A stretch of DNA of 64,000 bases. It comes from Aphrocallistes beatrix (Eukaryota > Porifera > Hexactinellida > Sceptrulophora > Aphrocallistidae). The stretch lies in contig OY725496.1 of assembly GCA_963281255.1 (NCBI GenBank), positions 4,565,723-4,629,722 on the forward strand, read 5' to 3'. This document shows, one piece after another, positions 9,972-18,359 of the stretch (position 1 is its first letter; each line of letters begins with the position of its first letter). A model generated the notes under the pieces. It did no database searches. It was not told where the DNA came from and was given only the letters and a program-made list of their open reading frames with translations. The position numbers and the translations under genes are program-made.

Positions 9972-12332
9972 CTATTTCATTTCAGTGAGTTTGTGATAGA
10001 AGGACAAGTTGACATTAGACAAGATTGTCTTCAACTCGTTGAATGTGGGGCGAACTGTATTATCCTTCATCCAAGTCTGAACCATAACTTGGTAGACATC
10101 TTCAGGACAACCAATCGGAGCAGAAAGTATGCGTTCTGTGGAGAGAGCTTGTATTACTTCCTCGTTCGAAGCATTTCCCCAAGGTTTATCCCCTAACGAC
10201 CAAATTTCATACAGCGTCACACCGAATGACCACACGTCCGACTTCTCCGAGTATTTCATGAAGAAGAGAGCTTCAGGGGCTGTCCAACGGAGAGGGACTC
10301 TCCCACCTGATGAGGTGTAGTAGTTGTTCTCCGGAGAGTCGATCTCTCGAGACATGCCGAAATCTGCCACACGAACTGTCAGGTCTTTGGCCACCAAAAC
10401 ATTTCGAGCTGCTAGGTCTCTGTGGATGAACTTCTTTTCGGTGAGGTATGCCATCCCTGCAGCGATCTCTTGACTGAACTTGAGCAGGAGAGTGTGGAGC
10501 ACGACTCCTTGTAGCTGGAGGTCGGAGTTGCTGCTGCTGCTACTGTTTCTGTTTGGAAGTTTCAACTTTAACAAGAACTCCCTCAGTTCTGTCCTCAACA
10601 ACTCGGTGACGATCATCCAAGGCTGCTGCTGGTGCTGAGAGGTGAGTACTCCGATGAGTCTGAGCACGTTGGGATGGTTGAACTGAGCGAGTGTGGCTGC
10701 TTCCCTCATGAAGGCTAGCGTCACGTCTGAATTGTCTGCCTGCTTGAGAGACTTGACTGCGACTGGGATGTCTCCCTTTTGTGTGTGGTAGGTGGCTCTG
10801 TACACAATTCCGAAGTGTCCCGATGCTAACTGTTTTCCTATCTCCAAATCTTCCTTCTTTATCTGGAACGGACAACATTGGAGGTTGCTTGTTAACTCGG
10901 GGAGAGAATTTGATGGTTCTATGTAAGGAGTAATCACTTTACTCTGATTTTCTCCCCGAAAGTTGTAGAATGGATTCATTTCCAAAGAGTCGCTAGAGCT
11001 TAAGAGAGGCGCATTTGATCGATTCAGTAGTGTATCTTCGTATAAAGCTTGGTCCACCACTTCACCTTCTACCAAATCACTATACACGTCATTCACTACA
11101 TATTCATAGCTAGCTTTAAATTCTTTTTGCTTTTCTGGATCTGTCTTCAGGGAGTTATAACTAGCATAAACATAACCATTCGGATTTGATAGTGGCCGAT
11201 CAGGTATCACTGAGTAGTAGACTGGTTCTTGAGCATTTGATTGGTCATTCGTGTCTGTTCCCATAAAACTAGGGGTTTCAGCAAGGAGAATACCATTTCC
11301 GTTTCCATTTATTACATTCTCATAGTGCGTAGCTTCTCTTATTGGAGATTTGAATGCTTTTTTCCTACCTTTCAAACAGATGACAGTTAGTAATGCAACC
11401 ACGAACGCTATAAGCATAGCGATTATAACAATAGCAGCGACAGGAATCGCAGTCACTAGAATCAACATGGCATTCTGTTCTATCTGTGTTGGAGAGTTTG
11501 TAACAGCTATGGATGTAGTGGATGTTGGCAGTATTATGGCTGTTGAAATTGAGGCTGACATTGAAACTGTGGCCGTGGGGGACATACTAGGTGGTGGAGA
11601 TATTAAGGAGGATGTTGGAGATATAAGTCCTGGTGTAAGGAACATACTAGGTGTTGCGGTGATGTGTGACGTAGGACCAATTGAAGATGAGGGAGATAAT
11701 GATGGTGTGGGAGTTGGTACATTAAATTCGCATGTCTCATTAATACACGTAACAGTTTCGCAATTGAAATAGCAGCACCTGGGAATAGATTCTGCACATG
11801 TAGTTTGTGGGTTATTCGCATTGGAGATGAGCTCACTCTGACACCTGGCACCATTGAATATACTGATCTCAGAATCTACACACGAGCTATTGTCCGATGG
11901 TGCACATGTGCGATTCTTGAAACAATTGTTATTGAGATCGTCGTCACAATCTTCACAGAGAGTTGAAGTAGTGAGTAGAAGGATTGAATAATTGAAGAAA
12001 AAGTCACACGGATAAGTAATGGCTGCTAACGGATCCGAATCGCTAGCAGGGAATATCCCATTTTCATCGCAGAACAAATCCAAATTTGCTAGACTTCCAC
12101 CACAGACATCAATATTATAAAGTCCAGAACTGAAATTCATTGATAAACTGCTCCCATCAAGAAACTGGCAGGTGACAGAATAATCAAAGGTGTTGTTATA
12201 GCGAAATGTTCTGAAAAATCTGCCATTTGAACAGGAATCACATCTCAGAACGTTTGCCAATACATTAATATCGTACTGGTATACACAGAAGATAGATGGT
12301 AATAATGCTAAGAGAAAGAGTAGTAACTTCAT
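9972..12332 (-). CDS. Receptor tyrosine kinase A, lineage-specific ectodomain
   Basis: 786 aa, no introns. Residues 1-16 are a signal peptide. Residues 17-205 form a Cys-rich ectodomain with N-glycosylation sites (for example CRCD-like pairs and CCYFNCETVTCINETCE) that matches no family I know. Residues 206-285 are a Ser/Thr/Pro stalk and 289-319 the membrane helix. The juxtamembrane part has many tyrosines (PVYYSVIP, YVYASYNSL, DVYSDLVEG, ALYEDTL). The tyrosine kinase domain spans about 497-775: P-loop ASGHFG (503-508), VAVK Lys527, Glu544, HRDLAARN (Asp639), DFG (657-659), activation-loop Tyr671-672 and RWTAPE. All catalytic residues are present, so an active kinase is likely. The first P-loop glycine is Ala. 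The stop is followed by a flank shared with genes B and C. Confidence 0.9.
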   Translation of the reverse strand: MKLLLFLLALLPSIFCVYQYDINVLANVLRCDSCSNGRFFRTFRYNNTFDYSVTCQFLDGSSLSMNFSSGLYNIDVCGGSLANLDLFCDENGIFPASDSDPLAAITYPCDFFFNYSILLLTTSTLCEDCDDDLNNNCFKNRTCAPSDNSSCVDSEISIFNGARCQSELISNANNPQTTCAESIPRCCYFNCETVTCINETCEFNVPTPTPSLSPSSSIGPTSHITATPSMFLTPGLISPTSSLISPPPSMSPTATVSMSASISTAIILPTSTTSIAVTNSPTQIEQNAMLILVTAIPVAAIVIIAMLIAFVVALLTVICLKGRKKAFKSPIREATHYENVINGNGNGILLAETPSFMGTDTNDQSNAQEPVYYSVIPDRPLSNPNGYVYASYNSLKTDPEKQKEFKASYEYVVNDVYSDLVEGEVVDQALYEDTLLNRSNAPLLSSSDSLEMNPFYNFRGENQSKVITPYIEPSNSLPELTSNLQCCPFQIKKEDLEIGKQLASGHFGIVYRATYHTQKGDIPVAVKSLKQADNSDVTLAFMREAATLAQFNHPNVLRLIGVLTSQHQQQPWMIVTELLRTELREFLLKLKLPNRNSSSSSNSDLQLQGVVLHTLLLKFSQEIAAGMAYLTEKKFIHRDLAARNVLVAKDLTVRVADFGMSREIDSPENNYYTSSGGRVPLRWTAPEALFFMKYSEKSDVWSFGVTLYEIWSLGDKPWGNASNEEVIQALSTERILSAPIGCPEDVYQVMVQTWMKDNTVRPTFNELKTILSNVNLSFYHKLTEMK

Positions 12333-12386
12333 TTCTTAGTTGAATAACACAGAAATAAATGGATTCAGAACAACGTGATAGCCATA

Positions 12387-12393
12387 TTATATA
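12387..12393 (-). promoter_or_regulatory. TATA box of receptor kinase A
   Basis: TATATAA on the minus strand, about 55 nt upstream of the ATG at 12332. It is conserved in the duplicated copy (15439-15445). Confidence 0.55.
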
Positions 12394-13022
12394 CACCTTT
12401 TCTGCTGTGTATCAATTACTCAAGAAATGTTTGAAGAATCATAAGAGATTATAGGTATTGTTATCTTTAATTAGTTTTAAGTTAATTTCCTGTATTCGAT
12501 ATAATGAGACGTTGCATTTTCAGAAAACTGAGCTAAGAAAACCGAGCTGACATAAACAAACAAACTCCCTCAACAAACCTTAATTAAATTCCAAACTAAT
12601 TTACTCATCGCTATGAGACATTACCAATCACATAACTCAACAGCAGCGTACGTCATAGCACATTTGTACAGATAAGTTGCACGTTGTAGCCTTCGCATTC
12701 CATATGTAGTTATGGAATGTCTGCGATAAGATTAAAGCTGAATAATATCCTCCTTCGCATTGAAAAGAATCCAAACATTAGTCTTGTATATATTCATGAT
12801 ACTTTTGTCGGAAGAATTTAATCACTTGGAGATGGAACGGAATACATTCCATATTTCATTATCTGAACCTCAAATAGTTACTTTGTTAGATGCACCCATG
12901 AGAAACAATGAAATGTCTGTTTTGTAGAAGTTACCATGATGCAACAAAAAATAAACAAAAATCGCATGCAAGATTGTATATAGAACAAATTTACAAGAAA
13001 AGAATGAGGAGTAGAGTCAGTG

Positions 13023-15383
13023 CTATTTTATTTCAGTGAGTTTGTGATAGAAGGACAAGTTGACATTTGACAAGATTGTCTTCAACTCGTTGAATGTGGG
13101 GCGAACTGTCTTATCCTTCATCCAAGTCTGAACCATAACTTGGTAAACATCTTCAGGACAACCAATCGGAGCAGAAAGTATGCGTTCTGTGGAGATAGCT
13201 TGTATTACTTCCCCGTTCGAAGCATTTCCCCAAGGTTTATCCCCTAACGACCAAATTTCATACAGCGTCACACCGAATGACCACACGTCCGACTTCTCCG
13301 AGTATTTCATGAAGAAGAGAGCTTCAGGGGCTGTCCAACGGAGAGGGACTCTCCCACCTGATGAGGTGTAGTAGTTGTTCTCCGGAGAGTCGATCTCTCG
13401 AGACATGCCGAAATCTGCCACACGAACTGTCAGGTCTTTGGCTACCAGCACATTTCGAGCTGCTAGGTCTCTGTGGATGAACTTCTTTTCGGTGAGGTAT
13501 GCCATCCCTGCAGCGATCTCTTGGCTGAACTTGAGCAGGAGAGTGTGGAGCACGACTCCTTGTAGCTGGAGGTCGGAGTTGCTGCTGCTGATACTGTTTC
13601 TGTTTGGAAGTTTCAACTTTAACAAGAACTCCCTCAGTTCTGTCCTCAACAACTCGGTGACGATCATCCAAGGCTGCTGCTGGTGCTGAGAGGTGAGTAC
13701 TCCGATGAGTCTGAGCACGTTGGGATGGTTGAACTGAGCGAGTGTGGCTGCTTCCCTCATGAAGGCTAGCATCACGTCTGAATTGGCTGCCTGCTTGAGA
13801 GACTTGACTGCGACTGGGATGTCTCCCTTTTGAGTGTGGTAGGTGGCTCTGTACACAATTCCGAAGTGTCCCGATGCGAACTGTTCTCCTATCTCTAAAT
13901 CTTCTCTTTTTATCTGGAACGGACAACATTGGAGGTTACTTGTTAACTCGAAGAGCAAATTTGATGGTTCTATGTAAGGCGCAATCGATTTACTTTGATT
14001 TTCTCTATTGAAGTTGTCGAATGGATTCATTTCTAAATAAGCACTAGCATTTAAGAGAGGCGCATTTGATCGGTTCAGTAGTGTATCTTCGTATAAAGCT
14101 TGATCCACCACTTCACCTTCTACCAAATCACCATACAAGTCACTCACTACATATTTATGACTAGTCGTACGTTCTTTTTGCTTTTCTGGATCTGTCTGCA
14201 GGGAGTTATAACTAGCATAAACATAACCATTCGGATTTGGCAGTGATCGGTCAGGTATCACTGAGTAGTATACTGGTTCTTGAGCATTTGATTGGTCATT
14301 CGTAGTTGTTGCCTTAGAAGTAGAGTCCTTAGTAAGGAGAATATTTCCGTTTCCATTTATTACATTCTCAAAGTTTGTAGCTTCTCTTATTGGAGATTTG
14401 AATGCTTTTTTCCTACCTTTCAAACAGATGACAGTTAACAATGCAACCACGAACGCTACAAGCATAGCGATTATAATAATAGCAGCGACAGGAATGGCAG
14501 TCACTAGAATCAACATGGCATTCTGTTCTATCTGTGTTGCGTTGTTTGTAGAGTCTGAAGTAGGGGACATACTAGGTGGTGGATCTATTAAGGAGGATGT
14601 TGGCGATATAAGTCCTGGTGTAAGGGACATGCTAGGTGTTGGAGATATTATGGTGGGTTTTGATGGCATAAAATCTGTCGTAAGGGACATGCTAGGTGTT
14701 ACGGTGATGTATGACGTAGGAACAATTGAAGATGAGGGAGATGATGATGGTGTGGGAGTTGGTACATTAAGTTCACACATCTCATTAATACATGTAACAG
14801 TTTCGCAATTGAAATAGCAGCACCTGGGCATAGATTCTGCACATGTAGTTTGTGCGTTATTTGCATTGGAGATGAGCTCACTCTGACACCTGGCACCATT
14901 GAATATACTGATCTCAGGACCTACACACAAGCTACTGTCTGATGGTGCACATGTACGATCTTCAAAGCAAATGTTTTCGAAATCGTCGTCATCACAATCT
15001 TCACAGAGAGTTGAAGTAGTGAGTAGAAGGATTGAATAATTGAAGAAAACATCACATGGATAAGGAATGGCTGCTAATGGATCCGAATCGCTAGCAGGGA
15101 ATATCCCATTTTCATCGCAGAACAAATCCAAATCATCTAGAATTCTTCTACCACAGACATCAATATTATAAAGTCCAGAACTGAAACTCATTGATAAACT
15201 GCTCCCATCAAGAAACTGGCAGGTGACAGAATAATTAAAGGTGTTGTTATAGCGAAATGTTCTGAAAACTCTGCCATTTGAGCAGGAATCACAGCTCAGA
15301 ACGTTTGCCAATGCATTAATATCGTACTGGTATACACAGAAGATAGATGGTAATAATGCCAAGAGAAAGAGTAGTAACTTCAT
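13023..15383 (-). CDS. Receptor tyrosine kinase B, tandem duplicate of A
   Basis: 786 aa, intronless, same plan as gene A: signal peptide 1-16, Cys-rich ectodomain, Ser/Thr/Pro stalk, membrane helix, tyrosine-rich juxtamembrane region and full kinase domain (HRDLAARN, DFG, RWTAPE). Most differences from A lie in the stalk, where TPSMSLT-type units are repeated and the A-specific part is missing, and in the juxtamembrane region. In the kinase part the copies are almost identical, including the QHQQQPWMIVTELL block and a Ser run broken by Ile (NRNSISSSNSD). The total length equals A despite these changes. The ligand is unknown. It is divergent in orientation from the plus-strand genes that follow. 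Confidence 0.9.
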   Translation of the reverse strand: MKLLLFLLALLPSIFCVYQYDINALANVLSCDSCSNGRVFRTFRYNNTFNYSVTCQFLDGSSLSMSFSSGLYNIDVCGRRILDDLDLFCDENGIFPASDSDPLAAIPYPCDVFFNYSILLLTTSTLCEDCDDDDFENICFEDRTCAPSDSSLCVGPEISIFNGARCQSELISNANNAQTTCAESMPRCCYFNCETVTCINEMCELNVPTPTPSSSPSSSIVPTSYITVTPSMSLTTDFMPSKPTIISPTPSMSLTPGLISPTSSLIDPPPSMSPTSDSTNNATQIEQNAMLILVTAIPVAAIIIIAMLVAFVVALLTVICLKGRKKAFKSPIREATNFENVINGNGNILLTKDSTSKATTTNDQSNAQEPVYYSVIPDRSLPNPNGYVYASYNSLQTDPEKQKERTTSHKYVVSDLYGDLVEGEVVDQALYEDTLLNRSNAPLLNASAYLEMNPFDNFNRENQSKSIAPYIEPSNLLFELTSNLQCCPFQIKREDLEIGEQFASGHFGIVYRATYHTQKGDIPVAVKSLKQAANSDVMLAFMREAATLAQFNHPNVLRLIGVLTSQHQQQPWMIVTELLRTELREFLLKLKLPNRNSISSSNSDLQLQGVVLHTLLLKFSQEIAAGMAYLTEKKFIHRDLAARNVLVAKDLTVRVADFGMSREIDSPENNYYTSSGGRVPLRWTAPEALFFMKYSEKSDVWSFGVTLYEIWSLGDKPWGNASNGEVIQAISTERILSAPIGCPEDVYQVMVQTWMKDKTVRPTFNELKTILSNVNLSFYHKLTEIK

Positions 15384-15438
15384 TTCTTAGTTGAATAACT
15401 CAGATAATAGATGAATTCAGTATAGAGTGATGGGCATT

Positions 15439-15445
15439 TTATATA
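15439..15445 (-). promoter_or_regulatory. TATA box of receptor kinase B
   Basis: TATATAA on the minus strand, about 56 nt upstream of the ATG at 15383, in the same context as gene A (GTGTATATAA). Confidence 0.55.
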
Positions 15446-16080
15446 CACTTTTCTGCTCTGCATCAATTACTCATGGAATGTTTGAAGAGTCGTCATAAGA
15501 GATTATAAGTATTTTTAATGTTAATTGGTTTTAAGGTACTTTCCTGTATTCCAAATACTCAATTCTATAGAATAAGACGTAGCATTTTCAGAAAACTGAG
15601 CTTAGAAAACAGAGCTGACAAACCAAAGCATGCTCCCTCAACAAATTTTTTAATAATTTCCAAACTAATTTCACTCATTCTTATGAGACATTACCAATAC
15701 ACAACTCAACAGCAGCATATGTCATAGCACATTTGCACAGGTAAGCTTCATTATACCACAAAGAATTTGATGAAATTATATTTTACTCAAATATACTTCC
15801 AATTACTCGTAGGATTACCGTCTATATTTTTCTGCAAATAATAGCTATTTTGTAATATATTTTCCCAGAAGAATTCAAGAATACAATTATCGCTAAAAAC
15901 CTCATTACTGTCCTCTACACATGGTAATTAATCTTACTAGTAACGTGGTATAAGCTCGACAATATTATTACTAGAATAATCAACACGTATGATTTCAACA
16001 TTTCTGCTCAATTGGCGTACTGACTAATACTAAAGTACGAGTTGCACCACAAATGTTGTTAAATGGTTCGAAATTAGACG

Positions 16081-16088
16081 TATAAATA
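16081..16088 (+). promoter_or_regulatory. TATA box of the kinase-less receptor at 16118
   Basis: TATAAATA preceded by GACG, 37 nt upstream of the ATG at 16118. The same CG-TATAAATAAG context occurs before receptor kinase C (18319). Confidence 0.55.
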
Positions 16089-16117
16089 AGGACTGGATGT
16101 AGTTGATACATTCATCA

Positions 16118-16885
16118 ATGAAGTCGAGTGTGGGCCTTATCTTGGCCTTATTACTGCTACAGTCAGGGACTCTCATCTGTGGTTATAGTTTAGAAACTTT
16201 GAAAAATTTTATTCGATGCCAGCATAACGGACTTCCGAAAGTTGCGAAAACACTAGGCTATCGTATTAATGAGACCTACACCATAGAATGTAATGATACT
16301 ATGATGAAGGATACTTTCTATGCAGGAACATACTTACTCCAATATTGTCCTACTCCTGCTGGTCTGGAAGACGGGAGAGATGATTTTAGAGAACTTCTAT
16401 GTAAAAATCAGGTGGGTGATGGCATATCAATTAGTAGTATTATTTATTACCATCAACTTGACCGAGCAATTCTATTCATCACTGCTACTTCACAATGTGC
16501 AGAAGCAAATAATAATAATAATATTGCGAATCAGGATTGTCTACCGCTTACTTTTGATAGCCGATTCAATAACCTCAAATGTCGTGTTCAAACGCCGTGT
16601 ATTCCTAACAATAAGAGTGAAGAAGGCTGCAAGAGGACAGTATCAAGAAACTGTACCTATAGCTGTGGACTATCAACTTGTACTGACCCATCGGCTACAA
16701 GCAACTCAGTCTTAACTTTTCCAGGGCCAACTTCAAACCTCTCGAACGACACAGCCATTCTAGGAAAAAATGTAAAGTTGATTCTTGTGATTGTATTTCC
16801 AGTCGCTATCATTACCATTGCCATCATTCTGATAGCATCCTTGACCACTGTAACAGCAGGCATCTATTTTAAGCAGAGGAAATAA
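16118..16885 (+). CDS. Kinase-less receptor: ectodomain plus membrane helix only
   Basis: 255 aa from the ATG at 16118; a Met five codons earlier (16103) is possible, but MKSS matches the start of gene C. A signal peptide (LILALLLLQSG) is followed by a Cys-rich ectodomain with Asn-x-Ser/Thr sites, whose last part (CKRTVSRNCTYSCGLSTC) aligns with gene C (CEDRCCTYSCGNFICVNQE). There is a membrane helix at about residues 220-250, and the frame ends after only GIYFKQRK. In gene C the same point continues as GIYFQRRTKE into the kinase. I infer a natural truncation of a gene C-like receptor, possibly a decoy or co-receptor. A Tc1-like element starts about 150 bp after the stop, and could mark where the rest was lost. 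Confidence 0.75.
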   Translation: MKSSVGLILALLLLQSGTLICGYSLETLKNFIRCQHNGLPKVAKTLGYRINETYTIECNDTMMKDTFYAGTYLLQYCPTPAGLEDGRDDFRELLCKNQVGDGISISSIIYYHQLDRAILFITATSQCAEANNNNNIANQDCLPLTFDSRFNNLKCRVQTPCIPNNKSEEGCKRTVSRNCTYSCGLSTCTDPSATSNSVLTFPGPTSNLSNDTAILGKNVKLILVIVFPVAIITIAIILIASLTTVTAGIYFKQRK

Positions 16886-17034
16886 TTGGATTTCCAAGTT
16901 AAAGATTATAACTAGCTAGATTAACTCTTTGCTATCTTTTCCATTTTCTGAAACTTTGTATTTGCATTTATCATGAGTTTGTATTGTTATAAGAGCAGTC
17001 ACTTTTCTTATGTTTGAACACAACTTATCATATA

Positions 17035-17600
17035 TACTACCTGGCCAAATGTATTGGAACACCATATTGCTTTGCATCATATATAATACTAAAATGGGTC
17101 TCTCCATTGGGGCCAATTCATTAACGCACGACAGCTGGGCATGCCTAATTTCCGGGACGGGACGAGTCAAGATGCCTAATTTCCGGGACGGGACGGGTTA
17201 AGATACCTAATTCCCGGGACGCGATCCCGTCCCGTCCCGAAAATTAGGCATGCCCTGACAGCTACTGAAAATCTGATATCAAGTTCGAAATCTACACACT
17301 GGAGTTACTCAGTGTAGAAGTTTTCTATTCATCAATTATGCCTAAAGGGAATTAATATCGCTTGTGCCACCTTGATCCACTTGTTCCCATAATATATAAT
17401 GGTGGCAAGTGGCACAAGGTGGATTATCTATAGGAAGCTTCTAGATTGATTTATTCGAGTGTGTATAATTCGAAATTGATGTTAGAATTCATTAACCTTA
17501 GTGGTTTTAATTGATTGGCGTCCATAGATAGACCCATTTTAGTGTTACTTATGATGCAGAGCAATGTGGTGGTGTTCCAATACTTTTGACCAGGTAGTGT
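17035..17600. mobile_element. Tc1-like non-autonomous element with long inverted repeats
   Basis: Terminal inverted repeats begin ACTACCTGGCCAAATGTATT on the left and end in the complementary TTTTGACCAGGTAGT on the right, the typical Tc1 end motif, flanked by TA. Arms extend about 75 bp or more. The centre has an inverted GTGCCACC/GGTGGCAC pair like the element at 29512. No transposase is visible. A second palindrome is inserted at 17137. Confidence 0.75.
17137..17255. mobile_element. Palindromic MITE (CCTAATTT family) inserted in the Tc1-like element
   Basis: GGGCATGCCTAATTTCCGGG at the left and its complement ending GGCATGCCC at the right, with an internal GC-rich repeat (GGGACGGGACG). Flanks are CGACAGCT (17129-17136) and TGACAGCT (17256-17263), an 8-bp duplication with one mismatch, as in hAT-type elements. 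Confidence 0.65.
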
Positions 17601-18318
17601 ATACATACAACAATATGTCCAACAGTATCCTCCAAATTTACTTGTACTAACTATGTATGTATATTCAGTGTTGAATACAGAGAAACAGAAACTTAATTAA
17701 AACGATTCAGACCAAGAATGGATTTACAAATAATATAGAATATACGTAGACATGTCACATTACTGATCCATTTATGGACACTGAAGACTAATACAAATAA
17801 GATTATTGTGTAAACTGATCATGAATCACTTTTCTACTTTCAAAATGCTATTTTACCACAAATAATACTTTTTCAGAAAAAATAGTTTCAAGCAAGCGGC
17901 GCTGACTTAAATGCAAACACTGCTCTGTCAACAGATACTTATTAAATAACGGATTTATTTCCGCCGCTAGTAATGAGAAAATTACAAATCACACTGCTCT
18001 AAATTAATCAACAAGCAATTGTCTCCACAGGTCATGCCACGTTGTGCAAGATAAGCTCACACGATGCAACGAAGCAGTTCTTTTAAACACAGTTTTACAT
18101 CAGACGAATTGCGACTATATTTTCTCCACTTTATCGCGTGAAAATACATTTATTCACGACTCTCACTGTATTTCTCAAAAGAATTCACAAATATAATGAT
18201 AAACCTAATTTATAGGAATGAAATTAGGCAGCGTATATATCTTAATTATAATCAGAACACTGACTGATGATAAAGTAATTTGTTACCACAAATCTTAAGT
18301 ATTGTTTGAAATGACACG
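17601..18318. other. Upstream region of receptor kinase C
   Basis: AT-rich, no coding frame. Part of it (about 17860-18040, CAGAAAA...CAAGC, TCACTC-like blocks) faintly resembles the upstream regions of genes A and B. No other feature seen. Confidence 0.3.
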
Positions 18319-18326
18319 TATAAATA
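18319..18326 (+). promoter_or_regulatory. TATA box of receptor kinase C
   Basis: TATAAATA in the context CACGTATAAATAAG, 34 nt upstream of the ATG at 18360. Confidence 0.55.
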
Positions 18327-18359
18327 AGTGAGCGGCATGTTGATATTTAAAACATTAGA

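Larger units (their letters stand above)
9509..15745. repeat. Tandem segmental duplication of about 3.2 kb (two units)
   Basis: Unit 1 is about 9509-12693 and unit 2 about 12694-15745. Each starts with CATATGTAGTTATGGAATGT and contains the 3' flank, a whole receptor kinase gene, its TATA box and several hundred bases of upstream sequence. Both flanks still align closely by eye, so the duplication is fairly recent. Confidence 0.8.

Noticed and set aside
10540-10878. Long frames antisense or out of frame to the receptor kinase genes (also near 13324-13929, 19772-20110 and 22979-23182)
   Set aside because: They repeat in each paralogue only because the kinase DNA repeats, and the true frame has all kinase motifs.
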